Below, piece by piece: positions 27,201-35,392 of a stretch of DNA of 64,000 bases. This DNA is from Nostoc mirabile CHAB5784. Its GTDB lineage: Bacteria > Cyanobacteriota > Cyanobacteriia > Cyanobacteriales > Nostocaceae. Within the stretch, counting starts at the first letter, position 1. Each line of letters starts with the position of its first letter. Location: positions 1-64,000 of the forward strand of contig NZ_JAIVFS010000004.1 of NCBI RefSeq assembly GCF_020829645.1, given 5' to 3'. The notes under the pieces are model-generated. The model was not told where the DNA came from, did no database searches, and was given only the letters and a program-made list of their open reading frames with translations. A program made the translations under genes and the position numbers.

Positions 27201-28589
27201 TTAGCCAAGTCTTTTTTTAACTTCTTCAGCCAAATCTACTAGTAGCACTTCTACTTGCTCACCTGTTTTCAAATCTTTCAGTGAGGACTTTTGCGCTGCT
27301 GCTTCCTCAGAACCAATAATTACACAAAATTGAATTCCTTGTTTATCGGCTAGCTGAAATTGTTTACCCAAGGGACGCTTATCAAAGTTAGTGATGACAT
27401 TAATTCCAGCCTGACGCAGATGTTGCGAAACTTTTAAATAAGTTGGCATTAAATCTTCTTGCATATTTACTACCATCACTTGGGCTGGTGTTGCAGCTAA
27501 GGTACTAAGAATACCAGCTTTTAACAAGCGACTAATTAAGCGAGTTAAGCCAATAGAAATGCCTACACCAGGCATTTTCTCACCCAAAAATACCCCGACT
27601 AATTCTTCATATCTCCCGCCAGAACAGATACTACCTAAGGCTTCATGTCCTAATAAGGTTGTTTCGTAAACTGTACCAGTATAGTAATCAAGTCCACGGG
27701 CAATGGATAAATCAATACAGAAACGATTTTCGGCAACTCCGAGATTACGCACACCTGCAATTACCGTTTCTAATTCGGTAACTCCCAGGCTCAATTGCTC
27801 GGTTTCAGATAAATTTTGGGCGAGATGCTTAAGTTTATCTAATACTTCATCAACGGAACCATCTATTTTAATAAAATCAATAATTTTTTGAGTCTGTTCT
27901 CCTGAAACTCCCTCTTTCTCTAGTTCTTGTTTTACTTTAGTTTCACCAATTTTTTCTAAATTATCAACAATACCAATACACGATTTAATTTTATCTTCAG
28001 TAATTCCTACTGACTTAAAGAAACCTGTAAGAACTTTACGATTATTGATGCGAATCAAAAACTCACCAATATTTATTGCTTCAAATATCTCAGTGATAAT
28101 TGCAGGCATCTGAGCATCATAGAGCAAGCTGAGTTCACGACGAGCAACTACATCAATATCGCACTGGCGAAACTGACGAAAACGCCCATCTTTTGCTCGT
28201 TCACCACGAAAAACCACATCCATTTGGTAACGGGCAAAGGGAAAGGTTAACTCATTTAGGTGACGGGCAATATACGCTGCTAATGGAACTGTTTGATCAA
28301 ACTTTAAAGCTCTTGCTTCTGAACCAGTTTCACCCGATTTATCTCTCTCGGCTTGTCGATTTGGTGGCAGGATGGGGTCAATGCCATAGATGATATTATC
28401 GCCTTGATTTCCTTTAGCTTGCAGCACTTCTAAACGTTCTACAGCAGGTGTTTCGATGGGCGTAAATCCATAGCTTTCAAAAACTCTACGGATGATATCT
28501 AGCAAATATAATTCTAGACGCTTTTCACTAGGCAGAAATTCTGGAAAACCGCTAGGAGTAGAAAAGTTTATTTTGTCACCTTTTGCCAT
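27201..28589 (-). CDS. hisS: Histidyl-tRNA synthetase
   Basis: Class II aminoacyl-tRNA synthetase charging tRNA-His; essential and cytoplasmic. 462 residues, slightly longer than the usual 420-430. Seen: motif 1 region TPAVERLEV, motif 2 FRGERAKDGRFRQFRQCDID, the histidine-specific GLDYYTGTVYE loop, motif 3 PGVGISIGLTRLI, and a C-terminal anticodon-binding domain (VMVVNMQEDLMPTYLKV onwards). Starts at ATG 28589 (MAKGDKINFSTPSGFPEF). It stands alone on the minus strand between accessory genes. Confidence 0.97.
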   Translation of the reverse strand: MAKGDKINFSTPSGFPEFLPSEKRLELYLLDIIRRVFESYGFTPIETPAVERLEVLQAKGNQGDNIIYGIDPILPPNRQAERDKSGETGSEARALKFDQTVPLAAYIARHLNELTFPFARYQMDVVFRGERAKDGRFRQFRQCDIDVVARRELSLLYDAQMPAIITEIFEAINIGEFLIRINNRKVLTGFFKSVGITEDKIKSCIGIVDNLEKIGETKVKQELEKEGVSGEQTQKIIDFIKIDGSVDEVLDKLKHLAQNLSETEQLSLGVTELETVIAGVRNLGVAENRFCIDLSIARGLDYYTGTVYETTLLGHEALGSICSGGRYEELVGVFLGEKMPGVGISIGLTRLISRLLKAGILSTLAATPAQVMVVNMQEDLMPTYLKVSQHLRQAGINVITNFDKRPLGKQFQLADKQGIQFCVIIGSEEAAAQKSSLKDLKTGEQVEVLLVDLAEEVKKRLG

Positions 28590-28730
28590 GCGTGTACCTT
28601 ACTAAGTTGAAAGTTGTCAAAGACGGCTTTAATCATCGCTGGCATAACTTGATGCGATGCATAACGAATTCCGTTTGTAGCACTTCCCCGTCAGTTTTTC
28701 AGGAGAAACTCAAGGTTGAAAGCGAAAGTG

Positions 28731-28874
28731 TTAAAGTGATCTGACTTGGGCAATGGTTTCAAAGTCGCGATCGCTGTGAATCAGAAGCAAATTATTTTCC
28801 AGAACCGTTTGAGCAATGCAGTAATCGATTGGGCTATCCCACTGCTGATGCTTCAGTCGTGACAGCAAAGATTA
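28731..28874 (-). pseudogene. VapC/PIN-domain toxin, C-terminal fragment
   Basis: Minus-strand translation reads RLKHQQWDSPIDYCIAQT, then VLENNLLLIHSDRDFETIAQ and ends VRSL at a TAA. This is the last quarter of a VapC-type PIN ribonuclease, with the HSDRDF segment carrying the conserved late Asp residues. An in-frame stop lies directly upstream (about 28875) and no N-terminal half or antitoxin is present. Remnant only. Confidence 0.75.
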
Positions 28875-29008
28875 GAACTTGACCTGAAGCATAACAAATT
28901 CCGTTTTTCTTCCAAGCGATCGCGTTTCTCGTCGGCCTCTAATGTTCCTCTTTATCCACACCAATATCTTTCGCCAGTCCCACCGCCTGCGATCGCCAGT
29001 TGACGCTT

Positions 29009-29215
29009 TTATTGTCCACGCCCTGGCTTGCAATCTGCAAAACCCAACGTTTCTGTGTCGAGAAAACTTGCAATTGCCATCTCAATAACTGCTTCGATTG
29101 GATATTCAATTTCAGTAGCACGAGCAATTAGAGCGGCGCGAATTCGTTCAGGTAAGCATCCTAAAATAATTTCGGCATCATTGGGGGAAAGTTGCTCTTG
29201 GAGTTTGGCTTGCAT
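29009..29215 (-). CDS. Small conserved-looking protein next to a GIY-YIG gene
   Basis: 68 residues (MQAKLQEQLSPNDAEIILGC to the C-terminus), largely helical, with a PIEAVIEMAIASFLDTETLGF segment. No named family recognised. It starts 7 bp after the end of the GIY-YIG frame and so probably shared a transcript. The downstream minus-strand frame to 28939 continues in another phase (GVDNKSVNWRSQAVG), so the C-terminus may itself have been changed by a frameshift. Confidence 0.5.
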   Translation of the reverse strand: MQAKLQEQLSPNDAEIILGCLPERIRAALIARATEIEYPIEAVIEMAIASFLDTETLGFADCKPGRGQ

Positions 29216-29222
29216 CGCTTTA

Positions 29223-29601
29223 CTACCCTTCGGTTGGAATTTGGACGTTGTAAGGAGGTTCGGTAGCTCTTAAAATAATGGCTTCTAGCTCCAATAGTAA
29301 CGTAGGGTTTTCCCAATATGAAATGAATTGCACTGCGATTCGCACATCTTCATCGTTATACTTATCGAGCCACGCCCACAAAAAAGCTTTGTGTCCACCA
29401 CTGAAACGCCCCCGCAAGCTTTTGGTTTTACCGATGTACAGCAATCCCTCAGTCCTGTGCCTGATTGCATAGATGCCAGGACGAGCCGGAATACTTGCTT
29501 TCCTCACGGGTCAAGGGTTGGCATTGTTCAAAGGGAATCAAGGCGATCGCATCCAGAATTCTCCGAGCTTGAGCTTGAAGTTCAGAATCATTTGTCGGCA
29601 T
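29223..29601 (-). pseudogene. GIY-YIG nuclease-like gene with probable frameshift
   Basis: The downstream 94 codons encode a GIY-YIG domain: PGIYAIRHRTEGLLYIGKTK, then SLRGRF and a late glutamate in LELEAIILRATEPPYN. The upstream 33 or so codons (from ATG 29601: MPTNDSELQAQARRILDAIA, then IPFEQCQPLTRE) lie in a different phase and read as a natural N-terminus. The total span of 379 nt is one base off a multiple of three, as expected for a single-base indel near 29495-29510. The ORF could instead restart at a GTG (29507), giving the shorter domain alone. Confidence 0.65.
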
Positions 29602-29799
29602 GAAGACGAAAGGGGTGATTGCACAGAAATCATACTCTCACGAATTCTGCCATAACCTACAATCACCCTATGTAAAAGACTTTAAGAGGCTGTGACGATC
29701 GCTAAAGCAGCGGAAGCGATCGGGCAAGAAACTGCTGGCGAACTTGACTGCGACTGTCTTAAAAGTCAAGCGTTCGCGTTCCTCGTCGGCTTCTAACAG

Positions 29800-30027
29800 C
29801 TAAGTTAAGCCGCAGCTAGTATCCGTTGTATTACCACCAATATCTCTGGCTCGTCCGCTCCAACGTTTTGTTAGACTGGGTTTTCGTGACAAGTTCACGA
29901 CTTCTCTGCCGCTTTCTGCTTCCTTCTTGCGTAGGTCTGCAAATATTGCATCTAAATCATAGTTGAAAGACTTCGCATACTCTTCACGGATTTGGTGGAT
30001 CTCTTCGACAATCTCATCTGTCCACAT
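29800..30027 (-). CDS. Antitoxin-like small protein associated with a PIN toxin
   Basis: 75 residues: MWTDEIVEEIHQIREEYAKS, FNYDLDAIFADLRKKEAESG, then REVVNLSRKP. The charged helical start and the D-L-(D/R)-A-I-F-A-D-L-R-K-K core are found in small proteins encoded directly after PIN toxins in cyanobacteria (recalled, not searched). The gene begins 3 bp after the PIN fragment at 30031. The last 25 residues look atypical and may be affected by drift. Confidence 0.5.
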   Translation of the reverse strand: MWTDEIVEEIHQIREEYAKSFNYDLDAIFADLRKKEAESGREVVNLSRKPSLTKRWSGRARDIGGNTTDTSCGLT

Positions 30028-30030
30028 GAC

Positions 30031-30240
30031 CTAATATCCCATTAGTTCGTTGGGTGTGCAAAGGATAGGCAATACATAGCCAAAATCAAGGCTAATCTCG
30101 GCTAACTTACCCTGGATTTGAGCATTAGCAATATGTTTACAATTCCACGTTAACAGATAATCCATGCCGTGGATAGTTGCGGCGGCAATGTGAATCGCGT
30201 CTATCTTTGCTTTCGGAGGCAGATTACTCCAAGTCAGGAA
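30031..30240 (-). pseudogene. PIN-domain toxin, C-terminal half
   Basis: Minus-strand frame with no start: LTWSNLPPKAKIDAIHIAAA, then TIHGMDYLLTWNCKHIANAQ, ending CTPNELMGY at TAG 30031-30033. The DAIHIAAA and LTWNCKHIANA blocks are diagnostic for a PIN subfamily. The N-terminal half is missing: upstream the sequence runs straight into the truncated gene at 30234-30611. Read as a deletion product. Confidence 0.8.
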
Positions 30241-30611
30241 TTCTGATCTTTCCCATCCTTTAGCTTTGGCTTCTTTAGCTCTACAATCATGTAAACTGTG
30301 TTCAGACGATCTTTGTCCATCACCACAATGTCTGCCCGTTTCACCTCCCGCCCAAAGTTCACCCCATACTCGACTTGAATACGACTGAAGGGATAGTGGA
30401 GGCGTTTATTCAAAACCTGTAAATATAGCTGCCGAATTGCTTCCTCTGGCGTAAGCTTAATTGCCTTCTGACGCACCAAACAAACGATATAAGGCACTTC
30501 GCCACTTTTGGTTGCTTTAAAAGTAATGCTCTGCTCTAACTGCTCAATTTCCGCCGCAGTAAACTGCGACAGTTTGTAGTTTGAGTCTTTGAGGATATCG
30601 GCTAGGTTCAT
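30234..30611 (-). pseudogene. Type I restriction HsdR-N-like gene, truncated after the nuclease motif
   Basis: 125 codons: an N-terminal helical part, then YGVNFGREVKRADIVVMDKD and MIVELKKPKLKDGKDQ, a PD-(D/E)XK nuclease core (Asp in RADIVV, E-x-K in VELKK). In complete relatives this is followed by a further nuclease helix and usually an N6-methylase or helicase region. Here the frame ends three codons later (NS, stop) exactly where the PIN fragment begins. Truncated by the same deletion. Confidence 0.75.
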
Positions 30612-30829
30612 CAGGCGCTACAGGATCTACATAAAGGCTTAGTCCGTTATAGAGTGTAACGCTATTGTAGAAACCGACCTATAGGTTTTCTTAATAGTTT
30701 GAAGGCAACTTTCTAATTCTAAATATATAAGAGATGCCAAAATTGAAGCATTGATGCGATGCCTCCGGCGGGCTACGCCTACGCCAAGCAATGGGCATCA
30801 TTCACCGTGAATGCTTTACTTTGGCAAGA

Positions 30830-31198
30830 TTACAAAATTTCATCAACCAGGACAGTACCACCTTCATAAAAATCAATGCTGAGATGATAATCTGCAAGTA
30901 GTGCAGTTCCCAGGAGAGGACGACGACCCATCGCCAACACAATGACTTCTCGCTCCGTACCGTTCCAAACAATCTTTATTGCATGAGCATTTGTTGTAGT
31001 TTTGGAATTGTCGGCAAGATTTGCTTGAATTTTAGCAATATATGGCAAGCTAAGTTTTGCAACCAGATCAGGTGGCAAGGTAAGAAAACCTTCAAACCCC
31101 GTATCAATAACAAACTCAATTTCTACATCTGACTTGTCTTCCAAACGAACCAAAACACTCATTCGTGCTTGAAGCCCAACCACCGTCCCATGTATCAC
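30830..31198 (-). CDS. Clan AA retropepsin-like aspartic protease
   Basis: 122 residues, the size of a single-lobe (dimeric) aspartyl protease. The catalytic motif is in EFVIDTGFEGFLTLP (D-T-G), with a hydrophobic-hydrophobic-Gly equivalent in RRPLLGTALLADYHL. Residues 15-30 and 60-100 would form the remaining strands. Found widely as small stand-alone genes in cyanobacteria; substrate unknown. Its ATG overlaps the stop of the upstream gene by 4 bp (31195-31198), so the two are co-translated. Confidence 0.85.
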   Translation of the reverse strand: MIHGTVVGLQARMSVLVRLEDKSDVEIEFVIDTGFEGFLTLPPDLVAKLSLPYIAKIQANLADNSKTTTNAHAIKIVWNGTEREVIVLAMGRRPLLGTALLADYHLSIDFYEGGTVLVDEIL

Positions 31199-31467
31199 TG
31201 TATCGTCCTGACTAATGAACCACCAACAGCATACACGGCATCATAACCAATCCTTTCTGCCCAAATTGCTGCATCAGGCTGTTTGGCTTGCAAACGACGG
31301 CTTGTTACCAGCAAATCATCACCAATTTCATATTCACCTGTTTCAACATTGATGGAAATTAATTTGCCAATATTCTCTACTGTCTCAACTTGGGAACGGA
31401 TATGTTTTTCGTAGAATTCTTTACCACGTTGGATAATTTCTTCGTCACTTAGTTTCGGATAAGACAT
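31195..31467 (-). CDS. Small protein coupled to the aspartic protease
   Basis: 90 residues from ATG 31467 (MSYPKLSDEEIIQRGKEFYE), preferred over an ATG at 31539 because a GGAAGC sequence lies just upstream and the first 24 codons look non-coding. The middle part (NIGKLISINVETGEYEIGDD, then LLVTSRRLQAKQPDA) resembles small proteins typically found upstream of clan AA proteases in cyanobacteria; the function is unknown. Overlap of 4 bp with the protease gene. Confidence 0.7.
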   Translation of the reverse strand: MSYPKLSDEEIIQRGKEFYEKHIRSQVETVENIGKLISINVETGEYEIGDDLLVTSRRLQAKQPDAAIWAERIGYDAVYAVGGSLVRTIQ

Positions 31468-31627
31468 ACAGGCAAGCTTCCAAGTAAAGCATTTGATCGC
31501 CCTATTTATTATAGTGTGCAACTTATTGTTAAACGACAAGGAAACGAGCAGCGATGCCTGTCATCTCATATTCCCGGCTGTCTTTGCCATACTTCAACAC
31601 CACGCCACTGACCAAGTAAACGAACAG

Positions 31628-31711
31628 ACTTGTGTTCTCAACGAATGGACTTGTGTTTTCAACGAATGGACTTGTGTTCTCAACGAATGGACTTGTGTTC
31701 TGAACCAAAAC
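31628..31711. repeat. 21-bp minisatellite, 4 copies
   Basis: Units ACTTGTGTTCTCAACGAATGG at 31628, 31649 (one change), 31670 and a diverged one at 31691. One frame reads NEWTCVL/NEWTCVF. The unit length and first bases match the array at 190-240. Confidence 0.9.
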
Positions 31712-31841
31712 TATCAAAATTCTTCCAAGCGCTTTGGTTATCGTGGACGAAACTGTACCAGAAGCGATCGCCTCTGATAAAACAGATATTTTGAACAGAT
31801 GAGAATGCGATCGCTTTTTGATCGCCGCAATGTAGAGACGC

Positions 31842-31896
31842 GATTCATCGCGTCTTCTGAGATTCATCGCGTCTTCTGAGATTCATCGCGTCTTCT
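31842..31896. repeat. 19-bp tandem repeat, about 3 copies
   Basis: Unit GATTCATCGCGTCTTCTGA at 31842, 31861 and 31880 (partial). It grew from the AGACGCGATTCATCGCGTCT palindrome that is also present, with TTAA in the centre, near 22838-22858 and inside pbpC (39837-39856). Lies about 50 bp upstream of the Uma2 gene. Confidence 0.9.
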
Positions 31897-31943
31897 TTAA
31901 TTAATAATAAATGCCACAATAATAGAAGCCACACAGAAGTATT

Positions 31944-32540
31944 ATGACTACAGCCCAACGATTGACGTTTGAGCAATACCTAGAGATAGATGATGGGACG
32001 GAAAACCGTTATGAACTTGTTGATGGGAGGCTAATAGAATTGCCGCCAGAGTCAGAACCAAATACGTCCCTTGCAAATTACCTGTTTCTGCTATTAGTTA
32101 GTGCTGGAATGCCTTTTCGACGGGTACAGCCTCATGCTTGCGAACTTCAAGTACCAGTCCTTGAGGCTGGCGATCCTGCAAATCGCTACCCTGATTTGGT
32201 GATCCTCCGGGAGGAACACTTAGAGCTGACTCGGAAGCGGTTGACTATTACTTTTGACGTTCTTCCACCGCACTTGGTGGTTGAAGTGGTGTCTCCAGGT
32301 CAGAGCAATCGGGATAGAGACTATGTGCGGAAGCGGAAACAATACGCAGCACGCGGTGTTCTTGAATACTGGCTGATTGATCCAGAGGAACAGGCGATCG
32401 CCATTCTACAATTGTCAGAAGGCAGTTATCGTGAAGCTGGCAGGTTTATCGGGAGTACGCAGATTAAATCTCCGGAACTGGAGCGCTTGGGTATTCAGCT
32501 ACAACTAACAGCTGAACAAATTTTTGATGTCGTTAAGTAG
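31944..32540 (+). CDS. Uma2-family (DUF820) endonuclease-fold protein
   Basis: 198 residues of the Uma2 family, a PD-(D/E)XK-fold group expanded in cyanobacteria. Seen: LTFEQYLEIDDGTENRYELV at the N-terminus, RYPDLVILRE (the PD motif), LVVEVVSPGQSNRDRDYVRK (E and downstream acidic/basic residues), YAARGVLEYWLIDPEEQ. The physiological role is unsettled; the copy looks intact. Start ATG 31944 follows a stretch of 19-bp repeats. Gene context is accessory. Confidence 0.9.
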   Translation: MTTAQRLTFEQYLEIDDGTENRYELVDGRLIELPPESEPNTSLANYLFLLLVSAGMPFRRVQPHACELQVPVLEAGDPANRYPDLVILREEHLELTRKRLTITFDVLPPHLVVEVVSPGQSNRDRDYVRKRKQYAARGVLEYWLIDPEEQAIAILQLSEGSYREAGRFIGSTQIKSPELERLGIQLQLTAEQIFDVVK

Positions 32541-32860
32541 TTTGGTGCGATTCATGCTTCTCCAAAATGCCACATTAACAATTCAAAATTCACGCATTCA
32601 AACATTTTAGACATTTTCAGATGGGGATTTAAACCCCAACTGAAACTGCGCTACGTGTAATGGTTGGGGTCTTAAACCCTTTAATTTCCAATAATGGCAA
32701 CCGATAGAAGTCCGACTCAGCCAACCCATCATTAATATCTCGTGCTTCCTGCTCTAAACGTGACTGAGAATGCGATGCCTTTCCTGCGGAACGCTACGCG
32801 AACGGCGGCAAGCTACGCCATTGGTTACGGTAATGAGTTGCATAGTGATGATGGCATTGC
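32541..32860. other. Intergenic region
   Basis: 320 bp between Uma2 and the aldehyde dehydrogenase stop codon, two convergent genes. Contains GGGGATTTAAACCCCAAC (32622-32639), a dispersed repeat, and a HIP-type repeat with GCGGAACGCTACGCGAACGG (near 32786). The plus-strand frame opening at 32742 is a shadow of the dehydrogenase. Confidence 0.5.
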
Positions 32861-34279
32861 TCACTCCCCATTCTCAAACCACCAAGGGTCATTAGTAGCG
32901 TTAGTTTTAATCAAAATAGCTTTTTTTCGCATGAACCGTTTCAGCGCCGCCGCACCCATGCGTGACCCTCCCATACCGGAGAATTTGAAGGCATTTTTCT
33001 CTCCCTCGTGCATAATGGCGGTGAGTGCAGCATCGTTGATACTAATAGCACCTGCATCTATCTGCTGGGAAACTTCTAAGGCTTCGGCTTCCGAGGCAAA
33101 GACAGCAGCACTCAATCCATAAATTGAGTCGTTCGCTAAAGACACTGCTTCCTCTACTGTGGAAAAAGGCATTACTGGCATAATTGGGCCGAATGTCTCT
33201 TCGGTCATCACTTTCATAGAATGATTAACCTGGGTGAGAACTGTCGGACGACACCACCAACCCCCCCCTAAATCTTCAATTACACCGCCGCAGTGAATTA
33301 CTGCTCCCTTTTCAACTGCATCTAAAAGATGGTCGCTAATAATTGCTGCTTGTCTTTCGGCGATAATGGGGCCAATTTCTCCACTTTCGACTGTGGGGTA
33401 GGCTAGCCCAAGGCGATAAGCTTTGGCTACTAATTGATGGTAAAACTTTTCAAATATCGATTCAGCAACATAAATTCGCTCAATTGATAAGCACGACTGT
33501 CCGGTGTTGACGACGGAACCCCACAATATTGCTGAGGTTGCTAATTCTAAATTGGCTGATTCTAAAACGATCGCAGGGTCTTTTCCGCCTAATTCCAAAA
33601 AAGCCGGAATAAACCGTTTAGCAGCCGCTTCTGCTACTTTTCGCCCCGTAGCTACACTGCCTGTAAAGCACACCAAATCTACATTATCAATCAAAGCAGA
33701 TCCAGTTTCGCCTGCTCCTTCAACAAAAGTTAATACGTCGCGCAATTCAGGAACGGCGCTGATTGCTGTTTTCAGTGGTGCTACGAAGCGGGGAGCAATT
33801 TCACTGGGTTTAACAATGACAGCACAACCCGCCAGTAATGCCGGGATAGTATCAATAGTTGACAGTAACAGGGGAAAATTCCACGGGCTAATTACCCCAA
33901 CTAGGGGATAAGGAACCGATGTTTGTTGCAAAGCGATAAATGGAATTGCTGTATTTTTTGCAGAGTCTTGCAGCAATTCCGGCGCTGACTTACACCAGCG
34001 ATCAATGCTAGAGAGGAAGGAGTCTATTTCCAATACTGAGGTCGATAATCTTCCTGTATCATTTACCAAAGCCTCCGTCAAGCGATCGCGCCCTGATAAT
34101 ATCGCTTCCTTCCACTGCTGTAAGGCTTCAATTCTCCCCTCTAAACCCAGTTGCTGCCAGCGAACTTGCGCCCTGCGGGTGCGCTTACATTGCTGTGTCA
34201 GCAGCCTTGGGGGCGGCGGGATAATTACGTAGTCAAATTTGCCAGTTCGAGGATTGCGGACTTCTATTGGATTAGTCAT
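32861..34279 (-). CDS. NAD(P)-dependent aldehyde dehydrogenase family protein
   Basis: 472 residues, a class 3-like aldehyde dehydrogenase length. Seen: VGVISPWNFPLLLSTIDTIP, FTGSVATGRKVAEAA (cofactor loop), ELGGKDPAIVLESA (general-base Glu) and NTGQSCLSIERIYV (catalytic Cys), then EETFGPIMPVMPF. The C-terminus carries a short basic extension (RMGAAALKRFMRKKAIL). Cyanobacterial relatives include fatty-aldehyde and succinate-semialdehyde enzymes; which substrate applies cannot be read from this sequence. The gene upstream on the same strand (34378) may share its transcript across a 98-bp repeat-rich gap. Confidence 0.92.
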   Translation of the reverse strand: MTNPIEVRNPRTGKFDYVIIPPPPRLLTQQCKRTRRAQVRWQQLGLEGRIEALQQWKEAILSGRDRLTEALVNDTGRLSTSVLEIDSFLSSIDRWCKSAPELLQDSAKNTAIPFIALQQTSVPYPLVGVISPWNFPLLLSTIDTIPALLAGCAVIVKPSEIAPRFVAPLKTAISAVPELRDVLTFVEGAGETGSALIDNVDLVCFTGSVATGRKVAEAAAKRFIPAFLELGGKDPAIVLESANLELATSAILWGSVVNTGQSCLSIERIYVAESIFEKFYHQLVAKAYRLGLAYPTVESGEIGPIIAERQAAIISDHLLDAVEKGAVIHCGGVIEDLGGGWWCRPTVLTQVNHSMKVMTEETFGPIMPVMPFSTVEEAVSLANDSIYGLSAAVFASEAEALEVSQQIDAGAISINDAALTAIMHEGEKNAFKFSGMGGSRMGAAALKRFMRKKAILIKTNATNDPWWFENGE

Positions 34280-34377
34280 TGGTCATTAGTCATTGGTCAT
34301 TGGGCATTAGTCAATAATTAATAGTTATTCTTCCCCTGCTCCCCCTACTCCCCACTCCCCATTCCCCATTCCCCAAT

Positions 34378-34605
34378 TCAAATAATTCCCAGTTTGGCTA
34401 ACCGTTCAATGGTGGCTTGCTGCGTTTGGAGGAAGTGTTTGCGGTCTACTTCTCCCTCCAGCATAGTATTAGCTGGGTAAAAGTGTGATTGGCGATAACT
34501 TTCGGCGTATAGTTCAAATCGCTGGCGGGCAAGTAAATTATTTAACCCCGGTCGGCGGCAATCGCGGCGTAATGCTCCTAAATCGATCTCTGCAAATGCT
34601 GCCAT
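34378..34605 (-). CDS. Small protein of unknown function upstream of the aldehyde dehydrogenase
   Basis: 75 residues from ATG 34605 (MAAFAEIDLGALRRDCRRPG). The 18 codons in frame upstream look spurious. Helical and basic, with LARQRFELYAESYRQSHFYP; no named family recognised. Same strand as the aldehyde dehydrogenase, with CCCCATTCCCC heptamer-like repeats between them. Confidence 0.55.
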   Translation of the reverse strand: MAAFAEIDLGALRRDCRRPGLNNLLARQRFELYAESYRQSHFYPANTMLEGEVDRKHFLQTQQATIERLAKLGII

Positions 34606-35392
34606 GCTGTATCCAAATTTTCTCACTACCTTATAGAATACGATGCCTACGGTGGTCACTGAGCGGCTGGTGAGCGGCTGGCCCTGAGCCTTGGGAGAGC
34701 GTAGCCGACTTGTAGCGGCGTCGAAGTAAGGGCGCAGTCGTTCGCGTTAGCGTCTCCGACAGTCGAAGGAAGTCGAACCATGTCGAAGTGCGGGCTACGC
34801 CTACGCCACCCCAGAGCGATCGCACAAGTTTATCTGTCAACTCAGATCCAAGGACTGGCAAAGCTGTAATATGATGTCATACATAGCTAAAAGTTCCAGA
34901 GCAAAGAATTGGACAAGAAAATTACAGATTACCTAAAGCAGCTCAGGGGAGTTTAATTATTCGGAGACAACAAAATAATACCTATGAAGATGTTGGGAAA
35001 GAACGAGAAATATCTTTAGCACCACAGGAAACTGTGTATCTTACCTAGGACTTACGCAAAAGTACACGCGCTCAGGGGCAATTCATGAATTGCCCCTACG
35101 TGAAATAAGGGTTTCGGCTATTGTTTGCGTAAGTCCTGTTACCATCAATGATGCTAGGGATGAAAACGCATACCAAGACAATCAAGGTGAAATAAAAGTC
35201 TTTTGGTCTTGTGATAACTGTACCAGCAAGGGTAATTAGATGAGCGGCGGGTCTAAATCTCCCACTCATTGATTCAGACGGATGTATTCTGACTTCTGAC
35301 TTCTGACTTCTGAATTCTTCTTCAATTATTGTTTGCTTCTGGTGTCTTTGGATAAACTTAATTTAAATAAATAACTCCAGGTAGAAGAGAGA
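34606..35392. other. Intergenic region with palindromes and a MITE
   Basis: About 790 bp. 34640-34860 is dense with GTCGAAG/CTTCGAC-type short repeats and HIP-like sequence and is not coding. 35046-35138 is a 93-bp MITE. The remaining stretches (34870-35040 and 35140-35390) hold no recognisable gene. A triplicated CTTCTGA (35289-35310) is a small tandem repeat upstream of the next gene. Confidence 0.5.
35046..35138. mobile_element. 93-bp MITE-like element, copy 3
   Basis: Ends AGGACTTACGCAAA and TTTGCGTAAGTCCT (14-bp perfect inverted repeat) with the 5-bp direct repeat TTACC on both sides (35041-35045 and 35139-35143). Interior 22-bp palindrome at 35075-35096, as in copy 2. Confidence 0.92.

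Noticed and set aside
32742..33122. 126-codon plus-strand frame over the end of the aldehyde dehydrogenase gene
   Set aside because: Antisense to conserved dehydrogenase code over most of its length and no family features.
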